A stretch of DNA of 64,000 nucleotides from Dipteris shenzhenensis (taxonomy: Eukaryota > Polypodiophyta > Polypodiopsida > Gleicheniales). The notes below the pieces were generated by a model. That model was given only the letters and a program-made list of their open reading frames with translations, ran no database searches and had not been told where the DNA came from. Made by a program: the position numbers and the translations under genes. This document shows, one piece after another, positions 11,443 to 20,919 of this stretch (the stretch's first letter is position 1; every line of letters begins with the position of its first letter). The stretch lies in the NCBI GenBank assembly GCA_047967505.1, contig CM106539.1; one strand, written 5' to 3'.

Positions 11443-12069
11443 CATCTTTTTGGTGGGCATACCAGGTAGGTTTGGTATTGGATTCATCCCACCTTACTAA
11501 ACGGTCTTGGGTGTACTTGATTGCATGTTATGCCTAGTACAGGCATGTGTTTTTTTGTTGGGATAAAGAAGATGCTTGGAAGAACTCCGTTAGAAGAGAT
11601 TGCAGCCCGCCGTTTAAGAGAACTAGAAGATTGTGAAGGTGATGCTCAAGCTATTTGCATGGTCATTATGATCATATCCTTTATGTTTGCACTCTTGAAT
11701 ATTTTGGTGAATCGACAATGCCAGTAGCAGGAACAATGATAGATTGGGAATGGTTTTATGCACTAGCAGCTTGGGTGAAGAAGAGTTGAGTCTTTGGGTA
11801 GTTTTTAACTACTATAACTGTAGTGGAGCGGTGATTCTCAATGCTTTCAAAATTTTTTGCTATGCAAATGAAGAATAGTACAACATCCTGAAGTTGTTAT
11901 GTGCACTTCCAATTGTGATAAGGGTGATTCTTAAATGCATGTATACACAATGTTTTCATGGTGCTAATTGGTTACTTATTCTTAAAGATTTTATTGAGGA
12001 TCACATTGTGGAGCGTTTTCAACAAATGGTCATGCATAATAAGTTGGTCTTAGTATACTAAGGCTCTGT
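11443..12069 (+). other. Gypsy leader with possible primer-binding site
   Basis: TGGTGGGCATACCAGG begins at 11451, eight bases after the LTR. It starts with TGG as a tRNA-3'-end complement would, but I cannot name the tRNA. The rest of the leader has no recognised gene. Confidence 0.5.
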
Positions 12070-13075
12070 AAGATCTTGTTTGGGATATTATTTAGATCTT
12101 GGTGTTTCCCTTTTGTGTTTCATCATGGTGAAGATTCCAGTGTTTCGAGGGACCCAAGGGGAAGACCCGGAGTCTTATCTTTGGGATTTTTTTCGAGGAT
12201 GCCAACTTTCTGGATGGTCCATGAGGATCAAGCAGAGATTTTTCCTGATTTTCTTGAAGGTGTAGCCTTGAGTTGGCATGAGGCCTTGCCAGACTCTACC
12301 AAGGAGGATTGGGACTAAGTGGTGGTTGCAATGAAGCAGAGATTTGGGGTAGTGGAGTCGCCAAATGCTTTGATGTTGTAGTTGGACCAGTTTTATCAAG
12401 GAGAGGGTGAGATGGACTCTGTGTTGGCAATCCAATATGAAACTTTATGGACAAAGTATGAAACGGCAGCTTTGCAAGCTATGGCATATGAGCAAATTTG
12501 TTATGGCTTTGAAGCCTCGTCTTCGCTCAAAAGTAATCAGTAAAGATACAACAACATACGTGGAGGCACTTCGCATTGCGACTAAGAAAGAAGCTTCTCT
12601 AAAGATCGAATCCTCTTTTGTGTCTTCAACAGCTTCAACTTCTAAGGTGGAGGTAATGGGCACTCCTCAAGTACCAAGTCCTCTAAGTTAGATCATAATA
12701 TCTCCCAATCGATGGCAGAGTTTGCTTATTTGAAATTGCATTTGGTTAATGCACGATAACCTAGAGTACGAAAGAGTGAAGATAGGCCTCGAGATAAGAG
12801 CGGGGTCACTTGCTATATGAATGTAATGAAAAAGGTCACTATCACCCCGAGTGTCCTAGATTGAGAAAGAAAGAAGAAAAACAAGTATCCTTGTTAGAAG
12901 CTTCTTTAGGGGATGATGAAAGAGAGGTAATGATGGCTAAACGGAGGCATGGTAAAGCAAAAGAAGAAGAAGAAGGCAAGGAAGAAGTAGATGAGGAACA
13001 TCAAGAAGAGGAAAGCCATATTAAGAAAAAGAAGGCATCTAGAAGGAGAATTAGCCAATCAGACTTTCCTTAAGG
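12070..13075 (+). pseudogene. Gypsy gag, broken
   Basis: The capsid region is spread over frames near 12076-12700. Phrases typical of the Retrotrans_gag domain are visible (VALSWHEALP, TKEDWD, VVAMKQRFGV). A CCHC zinc knuckle follows at about 12815-12860 (CNEKGHYHPEC); a frame change falls between its first two cysteines. A lysine/glutamate-rich linker runs to 13075. Stops (for example just after TKEDWD at 12318) and frame changes prevent a single product. The role would be packaging of element RNA in the cytoplasmic particle. Confidence 0.8.
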
Positions 13076-13097
13076 ACAAGGAATTGGAAGCTATGAC

Positions 13098-13847
13098 TTG
13101 TTGTCCGACCTTAAAGAAAAGGAAGCTCATATCACCTTTGGTCAATTACTTGCTTTGTCTCCAAAACTACAGAAGGAATGGGGAAAGCTAAGAAGCACAA
13201 GAGTGTCAAAGAAGAAAAAGAAGAAAAGTGTCATTTCTATTCTTCACAAGGTAGATATAGATGTTGGTGATGATGTACCCATGGTTGATGTGATCATTGA
13301 CGGTCAAGTGATTTCCAATGTGTACATTGATGGAGGTGCATTGATTAATGTCATGAGTGAGAAGACCATGATAGATGCTGATTTAAAATACTCTAGTACT
13401 ACCTCTCCTTATCGCATCAAATTAGTTGACAACACTAGGGTTAAGACCTTGGGAGTTGTGAAGAATCTAGAAGTGATATGTGAAATTTTGGTGTTGACTA
13501 CTTTTCAGGTGATCCCTACCAAGCCAGATGCACATGCCTATCCATTGATTTTGGGAAGGCCTTGGCTACACAAGGTGAAGGCTATTCAAAAGTGGGATAC
13601 TGGAGAATTGATTTTGCAGGAAAATGATAAGAAGGTGCACTACAACATTAGAAGTCGCAAAAAGAAAGTTGTCAAGGAGGAGTCTTCGACACCAGAGTGT
13701 TTGAGCTCTAACTTAACCAATGAAGAAGAAGCTACAAGGTGTAGCTCTGAGGAGTCTAGCTCAAAGGGTGAGGTGGAAGGAGTGGCCTTTGATCTTTGTC
13801 TTGGTGTTGATCGGGATGAGTCAAGAGGGAACAAGGTGGTGGTATAA
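13098..13847 (+). pseudogene. Gypsy aspartic protease region
   Basis: An open stretch of 249 codons. The retropepsin motif is at about residues 75-85: VYIDGGALINVM, where the usual D-S/T-G is D-G-G as in many Tat-type elements. It is followed by LILGRPWLH near residue 150, the conserved glycine segment of the protease fold. The C-terminal part is an acidic, serine-rich linker. It is a segment of the broken gag-pol frame rather than a separate gene. The enzyme would cleave the polyprotein. Confidence 0.8.
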
Positions 13848-14090
13848 GAAGATCCTGTAGAGACACTTCATGTGGAGGATGTGGAGCACACTAAACGATG
13901 CTAATGCAATGAAGAGCTTCTTGGTGATTCTCTATCCAGGTAGTGAGAAGCTCTAGTACTTGGATATGTTAGATGATTTTTCATGTCCCTTTGCAACAAG
14001 CTATTCACAGGTTCACGACCAGTCTCTCTTGTGGAGCACAAGATTGAGTTGAAGCCAAAAAGCAAGCCAGTTGTGCAATGCTTAAGGTGA

Positions 14091-14894
14091 TTGGGGGTGA
14101 TCCAAGCTGAGGAAGTAAAGAAAGAGGTAACACAACTACTTGAGGCGGGATTTATCTTTCTTGTTGATGATTCAGAATGGATATCTCTTGTAGTTGTCAC
14201 ACCAAAGAAAGGAAATAAGTGGCCAGTTTGTGTGGACTTTCATCCTTTGAATGCATGCACTAAGAGGGATAATTTTCCTTTGCCATTCCAAGATGAAATA
14301 CTAGACCAAGTAGCAGGGCATGAGATGTATTTTGTATGTGATGGGTATTCTGGGTACTTTCAAATTTGTATTCGGGAGGAAGATCAAAAGAAAACATCAT
14401 TTGTCACACCTTGGGGAGTTTTTGCTTACAGAGTGATGCCTTTTGGGTTGACCAATGCACCAGCTACATTTCAAAGGTTCATGAGTCAAGTGCTCGAGCC
14501 TTACTTGGGAAAGTTGATAAGGGTGTTTTTGGATGATTTTTGCATTTATTCTTGGCACATAGATCACATGGAGAAGTTAAAGATGGCCTTAGCTAGGATT
14601 GATGAAGCAAAAGGATGTCTAAATCCTAGCAAGTGTCATTTGGCTCAAATAAAAGTAGTCTTTCTGGAGCATATTGTGCTTGAACAAGGCTTGCAAATGG
14701 ATCCTGATAAGGTTCAATCAATCATGGCATTGCTAAGTCCTCAGAGTGTCACTGGTGTTCACAGAATTCTAGGAAAAAGCAAGTATTATCAACGCTTTTG
14801 TGATGATTTCACAGAGATAGTGCATCCCATGAACTTGTTGACAAGAAAAGGAGTTTCTTTCCAATGGGGTGTGGAGCAACAAGAGTCTTTTTAG
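14091..14894 (+). pseudogene. Gypsy reverse transcriptase
   Basis: A 267-codon open stretch, ended by a stop at 14892-14894. Fingers and palm motifs are present in order: VVTPKKGNKWPVCVDF, ALN-like HPLNACTKRDNFPLPF, CDGYSGYFQI, TSFVTPWGVFAYRVMPFGLTNAPATFQRFM, and the catalytic box as FLDDF. The following PSKCHLAQ and LGKSKYYQRF segments are the usual RT-RNase H connection. The active-site aspartates are intact (CDGYS, LDD). Upstream and downstream stops mean it cannot be made as part of a full polyprotein. Confidence 0.85.
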
Positions 14895-15320
14895 TGACTT
14901 AAGGAGGCCATGAGTAAGGGCCTAATATTGAAGCCCCCTGATTGGTCTCAAGACTTTTATGTAAATCCAAGTGTGTCTTTGCATTCAGTTGGTGCTGTAT
15001 TGCTACAAAAAGGAGAGCCAAGTAGAATGCAACCCATCTATTATGCCAACCGATAGCTTACAGAGGTGGAAATAAGGTATGAAGAAATGGAGCAGCAAGC
15101 CCTCTCTTTGGTGTTTTTAGTCAGAAAGTTTCGCTCCTATTTATTATCTTGGCCATTTTTCTTCCTTACCTCTCAGTATGTATTAGCATATCTAGATCGC
15201 AAGCCTAATCTTGGGGGGAGATTTGCAAAATGGTTGTTAGAGCTTCAAGAGTTTTCTTTCTCTTTTGTCACTAAAAATACCACTAGGTCCAATATGGCAG
15301 ATTTGCTCATAGGACGGTAG
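14895..15320 (+). pseudogene. Gypsy RNase H (first, retroelement type)
   Basis: Read across two stop-separated stretches: SLHSVGAVLLQKGEPSRMQPIYY, then EVEIRYEEMEQQALSLVFLVRKFRSYL and a tail ending ADLLIGR. These match the RNase H that follows RT in gypsy elements (the Y-x-x-x-E-x-E-x-L segment). The stop at 15054-15056 separates the two parts. Confidence 0.75.
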
Positions 15321-15389
15321 GATCTAAGAGAAGAAAAGAAATATAAGGACATTAATGATGAAAAGGAGACACCACCAACAACTATTGTC

Positions 15390-15863
15390 TTGTATTTTGA
15401 TGGGGTTTTTAGTCCTTCACACCAACAAGGAGCCAAGGGGATAGTCTTGATGAGTTCTGAAGGTCAAGAGGTGTGGGCAAGAGGACAAGAGCTTCCAGGT
15501 ATCACAACTAACAATGTAGCTGAGTATAATGCTTTGACTCTTGGTTTGGAGGGTTGTCTTCAAAGTCAAGTTAAAGAATTGGAAGTAAGAGGAGATTCTC
15601 AGCTTATTATAAAGCAAATGCAAGGGCATTACAAGACAAGAAGTCCTCATTTGAAGGAGCTTAATCAAAAGGCTATGGCACTATGTAGTCAGTTTGATTT
15701 TTGCAAGTGTGTTCATATAAATAGAAAAGAAAATCAAAGGGCAGATGAGCTAGCTACTCAAGCCATTGTAGTACAAGACCAGGGGGTGGTTTCTTTGATA
15801 GACACTGGATGGACAGAACTGCAAGATGTTCAGCAATATGTGAAAGAAGGCATGTTTCCTTGA
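15390..15863 (+). pseudogene. Gypsy second RNase H (archaeal-type, aRNH)
   Basis: A 157-codon stretch. It begins LYFDGVFSPSHQQGAKG, with the D at the first catalytic position, then TTNNVAEYNALTLGLEGC (catalytic E), LEVRGDSQLIIKQMQG (catalytic D) and NRKENQRADELATQA (final D). All four acidic positions of this fold are visible. A second RNase H of this kind after the ordinary one is known in Tat-lineage plant gypsy elements. It ends at a stop after EGMFP. Confidence 0.85.
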
Positions 15864-16085
15864 GGGTTAACTCCACAACAGAAGCAAAGATTGGTTACTT
15901 TTGGCCACGCCTCCATAAGGATGTATATGAATGTCAGCAATGGAGCCTATCAGCTTGAGGATGTTGATGGCATGGTGATACCCGGATGCACTAATGAGTA
16001 TCACCTTAAATTCTTCTATGCTCGACCACCTTGAGGGCCACCAAACCCTCTGTGTCACTAGAGAGGATTTGCTAGGGGGGAAAGA
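15864..16085 (+). pseudogene. Integrase remnant and polypurine tract of the gypsy element
   Basis: After LTPQQKQRLVTFGHAS the frame jumps to VSNGAYQLEDVDGMVIPGCTNEYHLKFFY, which looks like the far C-terminal tail that follows integrase in this lineage. The zinc-binding and DDE catalytic domains, normally about 300 residues, are missing; the deletion point is near 15915-15935. A polypurine tract (AGGGGGGAAAGA, 16074-16085) abuts the 3' LTR. Confidence 0.7.
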
Positions 16086-16338
16086 TGTGATGCCAAAAAT
16101 TGATATTTTTTTATTTGGCATTGATATCATTTTCTTATATGTTTGATAAGAGTTTGAGTATCAAGTGATAGCCTAACGGCTCTCACTTATTTCTATTTTC
16201 TAAGATATTGTATGGGATTGAGAGGGTGAGTGGAATGCATCATTGTAAATACCATGTGTATGAATGATAAATACCTTGGTATGGGGTGAGAGTTATTTGT
16301 GTATGTAATATTATGGGGTTTTTAGAAAATAGGAAGAG
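16086..16338 (+). repeat. 3' LTR of the gypsy element, left part
   Basis: Starts TGTGATGCCAAAAATTG like 9562, and is cut at 16338 by copia A copy 2. The last five bases (aagag, 16334-16338) are the left target-site duplication of that insertion. Confidence 0.9.
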
Positions 16339-16668
16339 TGTAAAGATAGTGGGAGAGAAGTAAGGTGTCTCACTTGCGGCTTTCTCACATACACAATGGG
16401 GGAATACACACAAAGGTGGAGGCTGAAAATAGTTTTCCTCTTCTTAGTTGTGTAAGCCAAACGAACTCTAGTACAAAGAAATAGAAGAACCCTATATGTG
16501 GTTCTCAAACCAAACTCAGCTACTAACTAAGCTAGGAACTAGAGTACATAAGGATAGCTGTCATCCAGCTATTATTCATGGGCGGTGTACTAACCGCATC
16601 TACAGTCGGTGTCATAAATGCACAATGGTCACCCTGGCATATCACGAGTGGAGATCGATATCTCAACA
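16339..16668 (-). repeat. 3' LTR of copia A copy 2
   Basis: 330 bp, TGTAAAGATAGTGG to ATATCTCAACA in window orientation. The adjoining CTCCCCCTCAAG (16669-16680) is the polypurine tract on the minus strand. Confidence 0.9.
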
Positions 16669-17067
16669 CTCCCCCTCAAGCTCAATCCCAATTCTTGGAC
16701 ACCAAGCAGGTCTCTAAACTTGCGCATCTTCTCTGCGCCCAATGCCTTCGTGAATATGTCAGCTACTTGATCCTCTATGCTGACATAAACTAGATCAATA
16801 AGACCTAATAAAACCTTCTCCCACACATAGTGATAATGCACCTCAATGTGCTTTGTTCTAGCATGATAGACTGGGTTATTTGCCAAGTGTATACTACTCA
16901 TGTTGTCACAATAAATGACAACTGGCCCATTTATAGACTGATGCATATCATAAAGTAGCTTATGCAACCGAGCTACCTCACATGCAGCCATTGCTGCACC
17001 CCTGTACTCAGCCTCTATGCTCGAGAAGGCAGCTGTAGGCTGTTTCTAGCTGCTCCAAGTGACTACA
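16669..17067 (-). pseudogene. RNase H C-terminal part of copia A copy 2 pol
   Basis: A minus-strand frame of about 120 codons beginning MAACEVARLHKLLYDM, with VVIYCDNMSSIHLANNP, ARTKHIEVHYHYV and QVADIFTKAL, all typical of copia RNase H. It runs through the polypurine tract and ends inside the LTR. At 17067 it is cut by the plus-strand LTR of the inverted element, in the segment that in other A copies continues as gtgactacaacactccc. Confidence 0.9.
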
Positions 17068-17417
17068 TGTTGAGATATCGAGCTCCACTCGTGATATGCC
17101 AAGGTGACCATTGTGCATTTATGTCACCCACTTGTTAGCTGCAGATGCGGTTGGTACACTGCCCATGAATAATAGCTGGATGACAGCTATCCTTATGTAC
17201 TCTAGTTCGTGGCTCAGTTAGTATGCCACCTTAGTTAGCTGAGTTTGGTTTAGGCCCACATATAGGGTTCTTCTATTTCTTTGTACTAGAGCTCTTTTGG
17301 CTTTCATAACTAAGAAGAGGAAAACTATTTTCAGCCTCCACCTTTGTGTGTATTCCCCCCATTGTGTGTGAGAAACCCGCAAGTGAGACTCCTTCCTTCT
17401 CTCCCACTATCTTCACA
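17068..17417 (+). repeat. 5' LTR of the inverted copia A element
   Basis: 350 bp, TGTTGAGATATCGAGC to CCACTATCTTCACA, the reverse complement of the other A LTRs. Confidence 0.92.
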
Positions 17418-17430
17418 TGGTATCAGAGCC
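17418..17430 (+). other. Primer-binding site, initiator Met-tRNA type
   Basis: TGGTATCAGAGCC directly follows the LTR. Confidence 0.9.
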
Positions 17431-17954
17431 TCGTTCATGGTAAGGAGCTCAAGAAAGCAAACCAAGTTCGCGGTGTCTTGGTAAGAGGACCAGTGTTGCT
17501 TTCGAGTTTGGGAGCAAATCTCTATAGGTAGCACAGCCGAAAAGTGCGAGAGTGCATTGTCTCAGATTGAGACGCCCTTCACGGTGTGGCGAGAGGAAAA
17601 TATATGCTGTGGGTAAGGGCAAAGCCCTTGGTGACTTTATTTTTCTGATGCGAGGCCATTTCGGGGCCTGTTTTGGAGGTGGAAGTTCTCCGCAAGCACT
17701 GAGAAAAAGGCCCTGTTTTTGTTGTGCGACCACTGCTCTGCAGGTCGATGAAAAGTTGCCATGAAAATTGCATCATATGCCTGTGCGCAGAGATATTGGG
17801 AGTTACAGAATCATCCATATTGCTTGTTGATGCAAAATCATCACTAGGAAGTGACTGTGTGGTCAAATACCACTTTCATCAGTTTTGCATATTTGCTTGT
17901 GTGAGGCAGAAATTGTGTTTTTTGCAGTGATAGAATATTTTCCAGTGTTTTGTA

Positions 17955-18968
17955 ATGGCGTCTGATTCTCTTTCACAAATCATCACTGAAAAGCTTGACA
18001 AGAACAACTTCCAAGCATGGAAGTTTAGAATGACGAGTTTCCTTATGGGAAAAGGCTATTGGGAGTTCATTATAGGAAATGAAGAAGAACCAATTCTTCC
18101 TAATGTTCCCAACAACAGGAAATGCAGGCATTTAAAGGATGGCATGAGAGAGCCAGAAAAGTTATGTACTGGCTATCTATCGGTATTTCAGATTCTATGA
18201 TTGTGCATATTCAGGATGCAAGTACGCCAAAGGGGGCATGGGATACTTTGGCAAAAATGTACAGCACAAATACACAAGCCAGAAAAATGTAGCTCAAGCA
18301 AGAGTTGCACAATGTGTAGAGAGAAAATATGAGCATCAATGACTACCACATGAAGGTGAAGAAAATTGCAGATGCACTTGCTTCGATTGGGTCGCCAGTG
18401 GAAGATGATGATCTAGTTTCTATGACCTTGAATGGTCTAGGAAAGGATTATGCACAGTTCCGGACATCCATTGCCGTCCGTGAAAAATTTCCTGATTTTG
18501 AGGAGTTGTTTGCTCTTCTAATTTCTGAAGAGTAGAGAAATGCTGGTGCATCTTCTTCAGAAGGAACTTCAAAAGAAACTACTCAAATGCTGGAAGAGGT
18601 AGAGGCAGAGGTAGAGGAGGCCAATCTGGAGGCTGTGGTAGAAATTAGAATATGTAGCAAACTCAAGAAAACTAGTCCTTTGGAGGAGGATGTGGTAACT
18701 CTAGAGGTAGGGGGAACCAAAGAGGTCGTGGTGGACAGCAAAGAGGCCAAAATGCAAACAGCAATGTTAAATGCTACTATTGTGGTAAAATGGGTCATAT
18801 AGCTAAAAACTGCTACAAAAAGCAAACTGACATTATGAATGGAAAATTATAGCAAGGCAATTATGCATCCTCTAGTAGATAGGGTGATGACAGAAATGAG
18901 CATTTTTTTATGGTGCAGCACATGACCAATTCTGTGACAAGTGTAGAAGAAAGTAATGATGTGTGGTA
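17955..18968 (+). pseudogene. gag (with start of protease) of the inverted copia A element
   Basis: The ATG at 17955 opens MASDSLSQIITEKLDKNNFQAWKF, the start of the UBN2-type copia gag. The frame is lost around 18110 and resumes (NDYHMKVKKIADALASIG, LNGLGKDYAQFRTSIAVRE at 18329-18535). A glycine-rich segment and a zinc-knuckle-like region (KMGHIAKNCYKK near 18790-18820) follow in another frame. It ends at the orientation switch at 18968. Stops and indels mean no functional Gag. Confidence 0.88.
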
Positions 18969-20616
18969 TCTTAATCCTTGGTCTTCCTTACTCTAGGTGT
19001 AACAACAAAAGGAATACCCAATTCATCATCAATGCTCTGTTTTGAGCCACTGGATTCACCATCCACATAAGAGTGACCTGCAATCACATCAAACATGGGC
19101 TGATCTACCTTCTCTTTTCCTTTTCGTGATACTTGCATACCACTATCTGCATTGCTTTGAGGAGATTCTCCTGATCTCAATCTGCCTGTCCATGGTGAAG
19201 TATGTGAATCACTGCTAGACGACACTGTAGGTCCACTAATATTTTGTGATTGTTGCTATGAATTCTGTGCAACATTACCATTTTGTGCATCTACATCATC
19301 AATCACATTTACTGGTTTATACCAGCTGCTCATTGCATCAAAAACAACATCTCTGCTCACTGTAAACTTACGAGTAGAAGGATTATAGCATCTATACTCT
19401 TTCTGCTGAAGAGAATAACCAATAAAGATGCACTTCTCAGCTTTTGGATCCAACCTGGACCTCAACTCATCTGGCACATGAACATAGGCAATGCAACCAA
19501 AAATTTTGAAATGAGGAATTTTTGGTTTCCTACTAGTATACATCTCCTCTGGCGTCATGCCATGTATTGCTGTTGTGGTAGGTCTTCTTCATTTAGCATG
19601 GCCTGAGATACCTGTCTAATATGCTTGTTTTTCCTTTCTGCAAGTCCATTTCACTGTGGGGTATGACTGCATGAATATTGCTGTTTTATGCCATGCTCCT
19701 GCAGGAACCTTGCAAACTCATTTGAGAGGTACTCTCCCCCTCCATCTGACCTTAGGCATTTTATATGCAGGCCTATTTCTTTTTGAACCAAAGCTTTAAA
19801 AGATTTGAAAAGCCCAAACACTTCACTTTTCTTTTTCATAAAATACACCCAAAATTTTCTGCTGCAGCCATCAATAAAAGTGACAAAATAATGACAGCCT
19901 GCAATAGATGCAGCTTTAGTAGTCCACACATCAGAGTGGATTGATTCCAATGGCTTCTTACTCTCTTGAACATGTCTAGGAAATGGTTTCCTTGCCTGTT
20001 TTCCAAATTGACAGGCTTCACATACCTTATGCATTTCTGCAATCTTGAATTTAGGCAATCTTGTAACGATATTTTGGGCCTGCATTGATTTAAGTCACTA
20101 TACATTGACATGACCAATACGTTTATGCCAGATATCAATATCTGCAACTACACTGGTCCCACTTGCAAACATTGCTGCACTCAATTCAGGCATGTCCGCT
20201 TCCAACGTAAACATCTTGCCCTTCTTTCCTTTTGCTATCAAGTGACCGTTATTTTTCATATCCTCAACAAAGCATCCATGAGGATTAAATGTGACCTGCA
20301 TGCCCTACTCCACCATTTGACCAATAGAAACCAGGTTCTTGGTGATATTCGAGACATGAAATACATCATATAGGTATTTCTTTTTCCCATCCTACACAGA
20401 CAAAGGAATTTTACCAATCTACACAATAGGATGTGTAGTATCATCACCAATCTCCACAAATCCTGGTTTTTCCATTTTTCGTGCATCTTGCACCCATTCT
20501 GCATGACCTGTCATGTGGTTTGATGCACCTAAGTCAACATACCACACATCATTGCTTTCTTCTGCACTTGAATTGGTCATGTGCTGCACCATAAACAAAT
20601 GCTCATTTCTGTCATC
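18969..20616 (-). pseudogene. Integrase and protease part of copia A copy 2 pol
   Basis: Minus-strand frames in order from the right. Protease: VWYVDLGASNHMTGHAEW near 20550, where the usual DSGA is DLGA, losing the catalytic Ser position. Gag-pre-integrase: IWHKRIGHVN, then KVCEACQFGKQA. Integrase core: SIHSDVWTTKAASIAGC, FIDGCSRKFWVYF, LRSDGGGEYLSNEF. C-terminal part: FGCIAYVHVPDELRSRLDPKAEKCIFIGYS. The left end near 18971 is the linker before RT. It is interrupted at 20616/20617 by the young copia. Confidence 0.88.
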
Positions 20617-20621
20617 ACCCT

Positions 20622-20919
20622 TGTAAAGAATAAGGGAGAGAGATAGGAGACTCAAGTTCAGCTTTCTTCACAACACACAAAAGAGAGAGGACACAAGGTT
20701 GGAGGGTGAAGCCTTTCTTCACTTTTGCATACAACTACAATACAATAGAAGAGGGAAATACCCTATATGTCAAAACCTAGAATACGTGGTTCATATGTGA
20801 ACCCAAACCAAAAACATATGTGGTAGTCTAACTACACCACGAGTACAACTAACATAGGCGGTGACATAAATGATAGTCATCCAGGAGATATGTCGGGGAT
20901 AGAGCTTGATATCTCAACA
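20622..20919 (-). repeat. 3' LTR of the young copia
   Basis: 298 bp, TGTAAAGAATAAGGG to ATATCTCAACA in window orientation. Confidence 0.96.

Larger units (their letters stand above)
17068..18968 (+). mobile_element. Truncated, oppositely oriented copia A element inside copy 2
   Basis: A 5' LTR (17068-17417), perfect primer-binding site (17418-17430), leader and gag run on the plus strand. At 18968, just after NDVWY in the protease region, the sequence switches to the minus-strand pol of copy 2. No pol or 3' LTR of this element remains. Simplest reading: a nested plus-strand insertion followed by a deletion that removed its 3' half and about 1.2-1.3 kb of the host pol. Autointegration or template switching could give the same junctions. 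Confidence 0.82.
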
